Positions 56,553-64,000 of a stretch of 64,000 nt of DNA are shown in pieces; positions within the stretch are counted from its first letter, which is position 1; every line of letters starts with the position of its first letter. The DNA is taken from the NCBI GenBank assembly GCA_026705465.1, contig JAPPAP010000037.1, forward strand, positions 62,001 to 126,000, given 5' to 3'. The position numbers and the translations under genes were made by a program. The stretch is from a bacterium. GTDB taxonomy: Bacteria; Actinomycetota; Acidimicrobiia; Acidimicrobiales; Bin134. A model generated the notes under the pieces. The model saw only the letters and a program-made list of their open reading frames with translations, was not told the origin of the DNA and made no database searches.

Positions 56553-57764
56553 ATGATCCACGATAAGACAAGTAGCATTCGCCCCGTGACACCCGACGCA
56601 GCCAAGCAACAGATGGCCTCGGAGGTCGACGCCCGAGCAGCCCGTCTGCTCAGCGTCTCCCACCAGATCCACGAGACCCCTGAACTCTGCTTTGAGGAGC
56701 ACACCGCCCACGATCTGCTCTGCACCGTCTTGGAGGACGAAGGGCTTGATGTTCAGCGCTCGGCATTTGACCTGGATACGGCGTTTGTAGCCAGGGCAGG
56801 CGATGCCGGACCCCATGTTGCGGTGATCTGCGAGTACGACGCGTTACCCGAGATCGGGCACGCTTGCGGTCACAACGTGATCGCGGCTGCGGGACTGGGT
56901 GCCGGGCTGGCCGCGGCAACCCTGGCCAATGAGCTGGGGGGTCGCATCAGCATCATCGGCACTCCTGCGGAAGAAGGCGGCGGCGGCAAGCACTATCTGC
57001 TGGAGCGGGGGGCTTTCGACGGGGTCAGCGCAGCCATGATGGTGCACCCCGCCAATCACGAGCTCGTCCGCATGAACACCATTGCGGTGGAGCAACTCGA
57101 GGTGACGTACACCGGTCGGCCATCCCATGCCTCTGCGTCTCCTCATCTAGGACGAAACGCCCTTGACGGTGCGGTGTTGGGGTATATGAACGTGGCCGCG
57201 CTTCGCCAGCACATACGGGCCGATGAACGCATCCACGGAATCTTCACCCGGGCCGGGGACAAGCCGAACATCGTTCCTCACGATGCCGCGGCGGAATGGT
57301 ATGTCCGCTCTCCGAAACTGGACACTTTGGCCGCGTTGAAGGAGCGGGTGCTGGCCTGCCTCGAAGCTGGCGCAGCGGCCGCCGGGGTGGATATCGAGTG
57401 CCGCCGCGAAGCGCCGATCTTCGCCGACTTGATCGACAGTCAGGTGCTGCTGGATTTCTATATCCGCAACGCCGCCTCGGTGGGACGGATCGCCGGCGAG
57501 CCTAAGTTGTCAGCTGCGGTTGTCGGCAGCACCGACATGGGAAACGTGAGCCATGCCGTGCCGTCCATCCATCCCATGATCAAAATCGCCCCTGATCACG
57601 TGGCAATTCACACCCCGGAATTCGCCCACTACGCGGAATCGCAAAGCGGTGACCAAGCGGTACTCGACGGAGCGAAAATCATGGCCATGACGGTCGCTGA
57701 CCTGTGGCTGGATCCCGACGCCTTAGACCGGGCTGCCGATGAATTGGCTCACAACCTGCAATGA
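56553..57764 (+). CDS. M20 family amidohydrolase
   Basis: About 403 residues of the M20 (AbgB-like) family. The metal-binding block CEYDALPEIGHACGHN near residue 95 is diagnostic, followed by GTPAEEGGGGKHYL and the dimerisation domain (TGRPSHASASPHLGRNA). It should hydrolyse an amide such as an N-acyl amino acid or aminobenzoyl-glutamate; the substrate is not known. ATG 56553 or GTG 56586 could start; neither has a strong ribosome binding site. Confidence 0.87.
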   Translation: MIHDKTSSIRPVTPDAAKQQMASEVDARAARLLSVSHQIHETPELCFEEHTAHDLLCTVLEDEGLDVQRSAFDLDTAFVARAGDAGPHVAVICEYDALPEIGHACGHNVIAAAGLGAGLAAATLANELGGRISIIGTPAEEGGGGKHYLLERGAFDGVSAAMMVHPANHELVRMNTIAVEQLEVTYTGRPSHASASPHLGRNALDGAVLGYMNVAALRQHIRADERIHGIFTRAGDKPNIVPHDAAAEWYVRSPKLDTLAALKERVLACLEAGAAAAGVDIECRREAPIFADLIDSQVLLDFYIRNAASVGRIAGEPKLSAAVVGSTDMGNVSHAVPSIHPMIKIAPDHVAIHTPEFAHYAESQSGDQAVLDGAKIMAMTVADLWLDPDALDRAADELAHNLQ

Positions 57765-57779
57765 CCCAGCACGACACAA

Positions 57780-59396
57780 ATGACCCAGTACGTCGCTGAA
57801 GGGTTCACCCCCGAAGAGGCGGACATCCTCCGTCGCTACTTCACCAACCTGGACCAGCCAGTGTTTGCCCTTGTGAATCTGCCCGAAGTTGTCAAGGGTG
57901 CGCTGTTCGCTCGCTACAGCCGGTCGGCCAAATCACTGCGGCGGCTGTTTCTAGACGAGTTTGTCGGCGAACTGGACATCAGCGGTGACGTCACCATCGA
58001 CGCCACTGTAGGGCTGCGACGAGCCGAAGAGTTGTACGACCGGGTGTTCTTCGAATATGGGGACGATTCGGTCGCCCAGCTAGGCGGTGTCCACTTGGCT
58101 TGCGAGCAGGCCTCCAACATCTTGACCAAGGTGTTGGAGTGGGGCCGGCTGATGTCGTATCTGGAGCAGTCCACTCGGTACATCGACTATTTGGCCCGAA
58201 TCGGCGGCCGCTATCGCTATTACCGTGATCCCCAGGTAGGGGAGTCTCCTCTGTCGGGCCGCTATGTGAGTGATATGGACCGGATGTTCGAGGCCTACGG
58301 TCAACTCCTGCCCGCCTTGGCCGATTTCTACCGCCAGCACACTCCTAGGGACTCGGACTCCTCTGACTTCGCCTATCGCCAGGCGATCCAGGCCAAGGCG
58401 CTGGATGCGGTCCGGGGGGTGCTGCCTGCGGCAACCGTGTCCAATGTGGGCATCTACGGCACCGGCCAGTCCTATGAACTGTTGTTGCTTCGAATGCGGG
58501 CCCACGAACTGCCTGAGGTCCAGGCCTACGCCGAGTTGATGCTGGCCGAGCTGCGCAAAGTCATTCCCTCTTTCTTGAAGCGAGTGGACTTGGAAGACCG
58601 AGGGGTGGCGTGGAGTCGCTATATGGGCGACGTCCAGGAGTCGATGGAGAGCGTGGTCGACTATCTGCTGCCGGCCGACTTACCGGTCGACGAAGCTCCG
58701 ACGGTGCGGTTGGTGGACTTCGACCCGGATGCCGAACTCAAGATGGTGGCATCCATGCTGTATCCCTACACCCATTTGCCGGAAGAGCAACTGGAACGAG
58801 AGGTTCGGACAATGGGGGCTGAGGACCGCCTCTCAGTCGTACGGGCTTACGTTGGCGAACGATCCAATCGCCGCCATAAACCTGGACGGGCTTTGGAGCG
58901 TTCCTTCTACCGGTTCGACATATTGGCCGACTACGGCGCATTTCGGGACTTGCAACGCCATCGAATGCTCACCCTTGAGTGGCAGAAGCTCAGCCCTCAA
59001 CACGGATTCACCCGTCCCGAATCGGTAGACGCTGCAGGATGTGCACCGGTTTTCGATGAGGTCATGGAGCGGTCAGCCGATCTGTATGGCCTCTTGGACC
59101 AGCATTTTCCCGAACAGGCTTCCTACGCAGTGAGTTTCGCCTACAAAGTGCGCTTCGCCATGAGCATCAACGCTCGGGCGGCGATGCACCTCATTGAGCT
59201 ACGCACCACTCCTCAAGGCCACTCGGCGTACCGGGAGATCGGGCAAGAGATGTGGCGGCTTATCCGCGATGAAGCTGGCCATGCGGCGGTCGCTGCGATG
59301 ATGAGATTCGTTGACCTCAGCGAGGAGCCTCCGCTGGGGCGTTTGAGTGCCGAGATTCGTGCTGAAGAGCGCCGCCAAATTCAAGGGCGGGCGTGA
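57780..59396 (+). CDS. tandem ThyX-like (FAD-dependent thymidylate synthase) protein
   Basis: 538 residues, about twice the length of ThyX, made of two ThyX-like halves. The known ThyX signature is RHRxxSxNExSxRY. In the first half it reads WGRLMSYLEQSTRY (121-134), keeping Arg123, Ser126, Glu129, Ser131, Arg133 and Tyr134 but losing the RH start. In the second half it reads RHRMLTLEWQKLS (393-405), keeping the RHR but losing the rest. Only the second half has NAR...LR (Asn464-Arg475). So the two halves keep complementary parts of one signature. Whether it makes dTMP is open. It overlaps no neighbour; the M20 gene ends 15 nt upstream. Confidence 0.8.
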   Translation: MTQYVAEGFTPEEADILRRYFTNLDQPVFALVNLPEVVKGALFARYSRSAKSLRRLFLDEFVGELDISGDVTIDATVGLRRAEELYDRVFFEYGDDSVAQLGGVHLACEQASNILTKVLEWGRLMSYLEQSTRYIDYLARIGGRYRYYRDPQVGESPLSGRYVSDMDRMFEAYGQLLPALADFYRQHTPRDSDSSDFAYRQAIQAKALDAVRGVLPAATVSNVGIYGTGQSYELLLLRMRAHELPEVQAYAELMLAELRKVIPSFLKRVDLEDRGVAWSRYMGDVQESMESVVDYLLPADLPVDEAPTVRLVDFDPDAELKMVASMLYPYTHLPEEQLEREVRTMGAEDRLSVVRAYVGERSNRRHKPGRALERSFYRFDILADYGAFRDLQRHRMLTLEWQKLSPQHGFTRPESVDAAGCAPVFDEVMERSADLYGLLDQHFPEQASYAVSFAYKVRFAMSINARAAMHLIELRTTPQGHSAYREIGQEMWRLIRDEAGHAAVAAMMRFVDLSEEPPLGRLSAEIRAEERRQIQGRA

Positions 59397-59515
59397 CTAG
59401 TGGTCCGTCTGCGAATCGACCAAATCGAAGATTGAGTCGGTAAGTGCGCACATTGGGTGGCGCAGGTGTCTATGATCCGCGCTGATCGGATTGCCTGAGG
59501 AGGTAGCAGGGGAGC

Positions 59516-60019
59516 ATGACGGACCCTGACGAGCACGACGAGATGCCGGACCAAGAGTTCGACGAAAGCGACATCGAAGACCTCGACGACGATCTCGATG
59601 GCGATCTCGATGGCGAATTCGAAGCTGTCCTCGGTGATGGCGACCTCGAGAAGGAACTTGACGACGACCTCGATGACGAGCTTGAGGAAGAAGAAGAAAA
59701 CGGTAAGAACGGGCCAGCTCGTAACGCAACCATGACCGACGACGAAGATGGTGAAGGGGAGGACATCGACCCCGACAATGTCGAGGCAGACCTCGACACC
59801 ATCTTGAAAGATCGCCTGGCTGCCGGTGACGACGAGGATGAAGATGAGGACACCCCCGATCCGTCGCCTGAAGCCTCGGGTCAGGTTGCGCCCAAACGCG
59901 ACAACGAATGGACCTGCGAAGGGTGTTTTCTGATCGTCAGCTCAAGTCAGTTCGGATCCCGAGACAATCCCCGGTGCCCATCGGGAGAAGAGCCTTGTCC
60001 TTCATTGGCCCGACTATGA
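59516..60019 (+). CDS. acidic protein with C-terminal DUF4193-like zinc ribbon
   Basis: 167 residues. The first 125 are almost entirely Asp and Glu (DDDLDGDLDGEFEAV and similar) and are probably disordered. The C-terminus EWTCEGCFLIVSSSQFG with later CPSGEEPC is a four-Cys zinc ribbon like the one ending actinobacterial DUF4193 proteins. Function unknown. An AGGGGAG ribosome binding site precedes the ATG. The next gene overlaps the stop (ATGA). Confidence 0.7.
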   Translation: MTDPDEHDEMPDQEFDESDIEDLDDDLDGDLDGEFEAVLGDGDLEKELDDDLDDELEEEEENGKNGPARNATMTDDEDGEGEDIDPDNVEADLDTILKDRLAAGDDEDEDEDTPDPSPEASGQVAPKRDNEWTCEGCFLIVSSSQFGSRDNPRCPSGEEPCPSLARL

Positions 60020-60270
60020 CTTCGACCGATAGCGCCGACTCTTCTCGGGCAACGCTTGATTCCTCGCGGGAGGCGATCGACCGTTTACTTGATGCTGTCC
60101 TCTACGCACCAGTAGGGCTGCTGCTATCGGTGGACTCGCCGCCGTCCGAGCTGGCGTCCCGAGGTCGTCGCCACTTGGAAGCAGCTCAACTGCTCGGTCG
60201 CATTGCGTTGAGCCGCTCCTCAACCCCTCCGAGTGCCAGCGTCGACTCTGCCGACTCAAAGCCGGATTGA
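60016..60270 (+). CDS. small conserved-looking protein
   Basis: 84 residues from ATG 60016, overlapping the previous stop by 4 nt. A central helix pair is apparent (REAIDRLLDAVLYAPVGLLL, then LASRGRRHLEAAQLLGRIAL), with polar ends rich in Ser and Pro. No domain was recognised. The overlap with the zinc-ribbon gene and the 3-nt gap to the acetyltransferase gene suggest a real gene in an operon. Confidence 0.5.
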   Translation: MTSTDSADSSRATLDSSREAIDRLLDAVLYAPVGLLLSVDSPPSELASRGRRHLEAAQLLGRIALSRSSTPPSASVDSADSKPD

Positions 60271-60273
60271 GCA

Positions 60274-60774
60274 GTGAGCGATCGGCCGAAGGAAGGTACG
60301 GCCCGACCGGCTCACCCTGACGAAGTTGGCGTCGTGGCCGGCTTGGCACGAGAGGCCCGTCGCGAGGCACTCGAATATCGGGGAGGAGATCGCTGGATGG
60401 TCACAGAGGCTGCTTCTGAGCCGCTGGAAGATCATCTCGTAGAGCTGATAGAAGACCCAGAGGCCTTCGTAGTCGTTGGGGTTTGGGAAGGGGCGGTGGT
60501 GGGATACGGATGGGCTCAGCGAACTGTGCGCCAAGACAGTTCCCCTATTGCCCGAATCGATGAGCTGTTCGTAACCCCTAAGGCCCGTTCAGTAGGAGTG
60601 GGAGAGTCGCTATTTGGTGCATTGATGACGTGGGCCCGGGAGCTGGGGCTCGTGGCGGTTGATGCCTTCGTGTTGCCGGGTCACCGAGAGGCAAAGAACT
60701 TCTTTGAGACGTTCAAGATGACGGCTCATGGGCTGATCGTGCACACCCGACTCGATCAAGACACTGAGGAATGA
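60274..60774 (+). CDS. GNAT-family N-acetyltransferase
   Basis: 166 residues with a GNAT fold: strand pair FVVVGVWEGAVVGYGWAQ, then the acetyl-CoA loop ARIDELFVTPKARSVGVGESLF (beginning near residue 94), where VGVG stands for the R/QxxGxG/A pyrophosphate-binding motif, and the C-terminal AKNFFETFKM. The acceptor substrate is not known. GTG at 60274. The Nudix gene overlaps the stop by 4 nt. Confidence 0.82.
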   Translation: MSDRPKEGTARPAHPDEVGVVAGLAREARREALEYRGGDRWMVTEAASEPLEDHLVELIEDPEAFVVVGVWEGAVVGYGWAQRTVRQDSSPIARIDELFVTPKARSVGVGESLFGALMTWARELGLVAVDAFVLPGHREAKNFFETFKMTAHGLIVHTRLDQDTEE

Positions 60775-61166
60775 ACGGTCCGGAGCTGTGCGTAGGCGCA
60801 GTGGTGGTTTGCGACGGCGCCATTCTGCTGATCCGCCGGGGCAGCCCACCGGGAGAGGGAATGTGGTCGGTGCCAGGAGGCCGAGTGCAGCGGGGGGAGA
60901 CGTTGTCTGAAGCGGTTCGTCGGGAGCTGTACGAAGAGACGGGTTTGGATGGAGAAGTGGGCCAGGTCGTGGGCTGGATCGAGCTCATCGGCCGTCGTCG
61001 CCATTATGTCGTGGTGGACTACTGGGTCACGGTGGCGCCTGGTGCGGTACCGACGGCGGGTACCGATGCCTCTGATGCCGCCTGGGTGGCCTTTGGCGAA
61101 CTGGGGGAGTGGGACTTGGTGGACGGTCTGCTGGAGTTCTTGACCGAACACCAAGTGATCAGCTAG
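60771..61166 (+). CDS. Nudix hydrolase
   Basis: 131 residues with an intact Nudix box: GGRVQRGETLSEAVRRELYE and following ETGL fit GX5EX7REUXEEXGU and bind the catalytic Mg2+. It hydrolyses a nucleoside diphosphate linked to some other group; ADP-ribose or an oxidised nucleotide are possible, the substrate is not known. ATG 60771 overlaps the GNAT stop (ATGA). Its 3' end overlaps the convergent RG-rich gene by 8 nt. Confidence 0.9.
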   Translation: MNGPELCVGAVVVCDGAILLIRRGSPPGEGMWSVPGGRVQRGETLSEAVRRELYEETGLDGEVGQVVGWIELIGRRRHYVVVDYWVTVAPGAVPTAGTDASDAAWVAFGELGEWDLVDGLLEFLTEHQVIS

Positions 61167-62499
61167 GGGTTCTGGTCCCTGCCCTTCGGCGAGCGCGCTT
61201 GGGAGGAGGGGTGGGCTCTATGCCGAATAACGCGGCAATGTGGGGAACCCGCTCAGACAATTTCTTGACCTCGGCCAGCAGTTCATCGTCGGGCTTCGCC
61301 GGGATTCCCGTGGGTTGCACGGTTCGGCGTACCGGAGAGAACGCCACTGCGCTCATGACGGTTATCCAGCGTTTGGATGGAGTGTCACTAGTCAGAGCTG
61401 CGTTTGCCGCTTCCGTCAATCGGGTGACGATGTCCTGAGGAAGGGGCACCCCGGCCTTTGGAGGGCGGGAACTGAGCCTGAGTGCTCTCACCATACGCCC
61501 GTCTGCCAAAGTGGCCGCTACTTCGGCCAGCCATTCGGCGTGTTCCCGGTCAACCCGCTCACTGAGTTTGGTGCGGAGCTCCTCGGCCAATGCTTTGGCT
61601 TCGTCATCTGTTGCTCCAGCTTCCGAGGCCACCACCACTGATCGGAGGTCGCGGAGATCCAGATCGTCTACGCCGGCCAGTGCGGCATCAACTCGATCCC
61701 GCCATTCGGCGGCTCGCATACGGGGAAGAAGCTTGGCGGCGACAGACAAGAAGTCATCAGATTTCGCAGCAGGCTCGGTTGCGGGTTTTTCGGGTGCGGC
61801 TGGATCTTCGGCGACGGTCTCGGGCTCGGTTGCGGGTTTTTCGGGTGCGGCTGGATCTTCGGCGACGGTCTCGGGCTCGGCGGCCTCATCTGTGCGCATG
61901 GCTGCCTCTTCAGCCGCCTTCTTCTTGGCTTGGGCGGCGTCGCGAGCCTTCTTGCGCTGGTCTCGCAGGGCCTGTTCAACGGAGCTGATGCCGTCACGCA
62001 TCATCTTCTCCGCGGTGGGCTGTTGTTCCTCAGACAAGCTGTCTATCAATTGCTGACGGTGGGCGCGGCCTGGACGCAGGCGTTTCGTCTTGGCACGGTC
62101 GTCATCGCGGCGGGAATCCTGGCGACCACGATCTTTCCTGTTCCCTCGACCACCACGATCTTGACCGTCTCGCCGGTCGCCCCGGTCACCCCGGTCGCGG
62201 CCCCGGTTCTTGCGATTGGACACCAACTGAGTGGTCACCAGCGGCTGATCTCTACCCGATCCCAGAATCTCCAGTGTCTCGGGCATCGGGCGCTTTTCCT
62301 TGGTCTCAAACGCCTCGATGATCTCGATGCCGTCCATGTGGAATTCAGCTTCCACCGTCAGCTCGTCTCCCACACTGGCGGCAAAAGAAATCAGATCACC
62401 GGATAGCTCGCCCTTGGGCTCCCGCGCTCCGGCTGCTCGCCATGTCCAGGAGCCATCGGACCGCTGGCTGGTCAGTTCGATCTCTATCCTCCGAGACAC
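61159..62499 (-). CDS. RG/RD-rich protein with a tandem acidic-proline repeat
   Basis: 446 residues in blocks: a compact N-terminal domain (about 1-90, beta-rich, GSWTWRAAGAREPKGELSG), an RG/RD-rich low-complexity part (about 95-135, RGRDRGDRGDRRDGQDRGG) suited to nucleic-acid binding, a helical Lys/Ala coiled-coil-like section, two copies of the 17-residue EPETVAEDPAAPEKPAT, and a helical C-terminal domain ending in basic KRARRRAG. The family was not recognised. RNA-binding is inference from composition. Confidence 0.6.
   Translation of the reverse strand: MSRRIEIELTSQRSDGSWTWRAAGAREPKGELSGDLISFAASVGDELTVEAEFHMDGIEIIEAFETKEKRPMPETLEILGSGRDQPLVTTQLVSNRKNRGRDRGDRGDRRDGQDRGGRGNRKDRGRQDSRRDDDRAKTKRLRPGRAHRQQLIDSLSEEQQPTAEKMMRDGISSVEQALRDQRKKARDAAQAKKKAAEEAAMRTDEAAEPETVAEDPAAPEKPATEPETVAEDPAAPEKPATEPAAKSDDFLSVAAKLLPRMRAAEWRDRVDAALAGVDDLDLRDLRSVVVASEAGATDDEAKALAEELRTKLSERVDREHAEWLAEVAATLADGRMVRALRLSSRPPKAGVPLPQDIVTRLTEAANAALTSDTPSKRWITVMSAVAFSPVRRTVQPTGIPAKPDDELLAEVKKLSERVPHIAALFGIEPTPPPKRARRRAGTRTPS
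61772..61873. repeat. 51-bp tandem duplication inside the RG-rich gene
   Basis: Two back-to-back 51-bp copies, 61772-61822 and 61823-61873, appear identical and code for EPETVAEDPAAPEKPAT twice. A third, partial match begins at 61874. The unit is a multiple of three, so copy-number change would keep the frame. It is in the linker between the coiled-coil-like part and the C-terminal domain. Confidence 0.9.
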
Positions 62500-62561
62500 C
62501 GGCGGTCACGCTACCGCATGAGAGCTCGGGCACAGAACTGCTGCGGGCTTTCCGCAAACCA

Positions 62562-62933
62562 TTAGCACGCTCCCAAGACGTTGGCCGCTGGCAGGATAAA
62601 GCCTTCGAGTTCCACCGCACTGGTAGCGGAGGAAGGGGATAGCCCAGTGAACACTCTGGGACTCCAGGGAATCTGGGCCTCAACTCGAAGGACTGAACCA
62701 TCGGGGGTTTGGGCGATACAGCCGGTTAAGACCGTGCCGTCGCCGCGGGTGGTGTTCACGGCTATGGAGTCGCAACCCGTGCTGCCACAGCCATCGATAA
62801 ACGCCGCCGCAGCCCGTTCTGCTTTGTCGGCCGCCAAATTGCGGTTGGTGATCAACTCCCCATGATCGGCCAGCGATCCAGCGGCCACTGCCACCGCCAC
62901 CCCCAGCGTCAACAGCACAATGGAGGTGTACAC
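62562..62933 (-). CDS. small TadE/TadG-like secreted or anchored protein
   Basis: 123 residues with an N-terminal hydrophobic segment (IVLLTLGVAVAVAAGSLADHG) followed by an AERAAAAFIDGC helix and a C-terminal beta-looking region with four Cys (GCGSTGC, LTGC, LGAC). This arrangement, an alanine-rich helix after a membrane anchor, is like TadE/G pilus-assembly proteins. It is the last gene in a four-gene run on this strand. The specific role is not known. Confidence 0.5.
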   Translation of the reverse strand: MYTSIVLLTLGVAVAVAAGSLADHGELITNRNLAADKAERAAAAFIDGCGSTGCDSIAVNTTRGDGTVLTGCIAQTPDGSVLRVEAQIPWSPRVFTGLSPSSATSAVELEGFILPAANVLGAC

Positions 62934-62937
62934 CGCC

Positions 62938-63357
62938 CTATCCGATGGGCTCGACGCTGGCGGCGACGATTCGGTTGACCTTGAGCAGCCGTCCCAGTTC
63001 GACCGGGCAGGTGATCACCGCGGCTACTGACGGAGGATGCCCGTGATCGTCGGGGGGCCGAGGTTGAGAGATCAAGCTGACATTGAAAGCGGAATCGGTT
63101 TGATTGCAGACCCCAGCTGTTGCAGCCACCCCAGATTGCTCTACGGTGGCGACCGCTTCACCCCATCGGGCCCGGACCGAAGGCTCGGCGCCGGCAGCAG
63201 GGGAGTGGGCCAGAGTGGCAGCGGCGGTGACCGCGGCAGCCTCGGAAAAGGTCGAAGTTCGGTAGCGGGCTGTTCCCAGCGTCCCTGCGGCATCGAGTAT
63301 CACCACACCGAGGACCAACGATGGCAAAATCAGCAAGAATGCGATGGCGTCGCTCAT
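62938..63357 (-). CDS. small TadE-like membrane-anchored protein
   Basis: 139 residues, N-terminal hydrophobic segment (AIAFLLILPSLVLGVVIL), then an alanine-rich helix (EAAAVTAAATLAHS) typical of TadE-like proteins, then a domain with two Cys (GVCNQT, ITCPVE). It follows the next gene upstream by 24 nt. The start and family are tentative. Confidence 0.5.
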   Translation of the reverse strand: MSDAIAFLLILPSLVLGVVILDAAGTLGTARYRTSTFSEAAAVTAAATLAHSPAAGAEPSVRARWGEAVATVEQSGVAATAGVCNQTDSAFNVSLISQPRPPDDHGHPPSVAAVITCPVELGRLLKVNRIVAASVEPIG

Positions 63358-63381
63358 GGCCTGTTCCTCATGGCACTGCTC

Positions 63382-63783
63382 TCAACACGACCCGGGGACG
63401 CTCAGGGTCGCAGCTTGGGCCGCCGAGCGGCAGGCAGTGGCCGTGGTGTGCAGGGCCGGCACCCGAGCATCCAATGGCGCGGCGGTGACCGCGGCAATGA
63501 GATTGCAGGCCTCGGCAAATACCTCCACCGCCACCGGCTGTACCGCCAGATGATCGACCTGGCCCAGGGCCGCTTGGGCCGCAGCGGCGACCGCCACGGG
63601 TGGGGGAGTGGGCTGGCACTGCCATTCGGCGGCCACCGCCGCCTTTACCGCGGCATTGGCGGCTGACTGGGCCGCGGCATCGGCCGAGAGTCGCGTGACG
63701 TGGCTCACATACAGCCCAGTGACCACGGCCAGCAGGAACATCAACAGCACCGCAGTGCGGAGGATTACTAGAGAAGAAACCAC
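63382..63783 (-). CDS. small TadE/Tad-pilin-assembly-like protein
   Basis: 133 residues: hydrophobic anchor (AVLLMFLLAVVTGLYVSH), then ADAAAQSAANAAVKAAVAAE, the strongly alanine-rich helix usual in Tad minor pilins, then a region with Cys pairs (WQCQ, EACN, TACR, PGSC). Likely exported. It lies 6 nt after the small pilin-like gene at 63790-63990. Confidence 0.5.
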   Translation of the reverse strand: MVSSLVILRTAVLLMFLLAVVTGLYVSHVTRLSADAAAQSAANAAVKAAVAAEWQCQPTPPPVAVAAAAQAALGQVDHLAVQPVAVEVFAEACNLIAAVTAAPLDARVPALHTTATACRSAAQAATLSVPGSC

Positions 63784-63789
63784 GGACTT

Positions 63790-63990
63790 CTAGGAACAAG
63801 CCGCTGGGGTTCCGCTCCAGCTTCCGCCTACCGCATCGCACAATTTCTCCGACGTGATCCGAGACTTGTCGATGTTGTCTCCAGTCTCAGGCGCATTCGA
63901 GCTGAGCTGGGCGTAGACGATGATGGCCACGATGGCGGCGGCGGCAATGCCGACCACAATCAAGATCATTTGAACGATGGCTGATTGCAT
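63790..63990 (-). CDS. Flp-pilin-like small protein
   Basis: 66 residues. An N-terminal hydrophobic helix (IVQMILIVVGIAAAAIVAIIVY) makes up half of the protein, followed by a short polar tail with two Cys (KLCDAVGG, AACS). Length and layout resemble Flp/pilin subunits of Tad systems, but the family peptidase-processing motif is not evident. No CpaF/TadA ATPase is in the window; the rest of the system would be beyond the right edge. Confidence 0.5.
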   Translation of the reverse strand: MQSAIVQMILIVVGIAAAAIVAIIVYAQLSSNAPETGDNIDKSRITSEKLCDAVGGSWSGTPAACS

Positions 63991-64000
63991 TTCGGGTTCT

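Overview
The window is GC-rich, densely packed bacterial DNA with short gaps, many 1-4 nt start/stop overlaps and frequent GTG/TTG starts. The gene content points to Actinomycetota, most likely the class Acidimicrobiia. The pointers are a complete Pup-proteasome locus (mpa/arc, dop, pup, prcB, prcA, pafA, pafB, pafC, with trmI upstream and tatA/tatC downstream), a fused F420 gene fbiC, a DUF3151 protein, a Holin-X-type membrane protein and an acidic protein with a DUF4193-like zinc ribbon. The species assignment is inference. No tRNA, rRNA, CRISPR array, insertion sequence or prophage was seen.

Layout. 1-8.3 kb: a J-domain protein running off the left edge, an alpha/beta hydrolase, a membrane pyrophosphatase (hppA), a folate cyclo-ligase and a potassium-uptake operon (trkA and two trkH genes). 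8.3-16.5 kb: an M18 aminopeptidase diverging from gltBD (glutamate synthase), then a second hydrolase. 16.5-17.0 kb: the only long gene-free stretch. It carries a well-formed promoter and a roughly 290-nt minus-strand sequence with a closing 8-bp stem and several tetraloop hairpins, which I call a candidate structured RNA. 17-24 kb: housekeeping genes (GDPD, SirB1-like, pyruvate kinase, DUF3151, flavin reductase, mobA, rhodanese, RNase D, a phosphoribosyltransferase, a small zinc-binding protein). 24-37 kb: a ClC chloride-transport protein, glycolate oxidase glcDEF, fbiC-tal-tkt, a FIST protein and a fatty-acid desaturase. 37-43.5 kb: a two-subunit ADP-forming acyl-CoA synthetase, a PBP4-like protein without its catalytic residues, a LON-domain protein, three tiny membrane proteins, trmI and a ferredoxin.

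43.7-52.9 kb is the Pup-proteasome locus followed by lepB. Pup is deamidated by Dop, ligated to targets by PafA, recognised by the Mpa/ARC ring and the targets degraded by PrcBA; PafB/PafC are WYL transcription factors. 53-59.4 kb holds an orphan metal-type ABC ATPase, a second GDPD, tatA/B-tatC, a stand-alone lipid-kinase C-terminal domain, an M20 amidohydrolase and a 538-residue tandem ThyX-like protein. 59.5-64 kb holds the acidic zinc-ribbon protein, small genes (GNAT, Nudix), an RG-rich protein with a 51-bp tandem repeat, and four small Tad-type pilus/secreted proteins at the right edge.

The observations I rate highest are the candidate structured RNA at about 16.57-16.86 kb, the tandem ThyX-like protein whose two halves keep complementary parts of the ThyX signature, and the S13 PBP4 homologue that appears to have lost its catalytic Ser and both catalytic Lys residues. 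All function calls rest on reading motifs by eye; no search was run.
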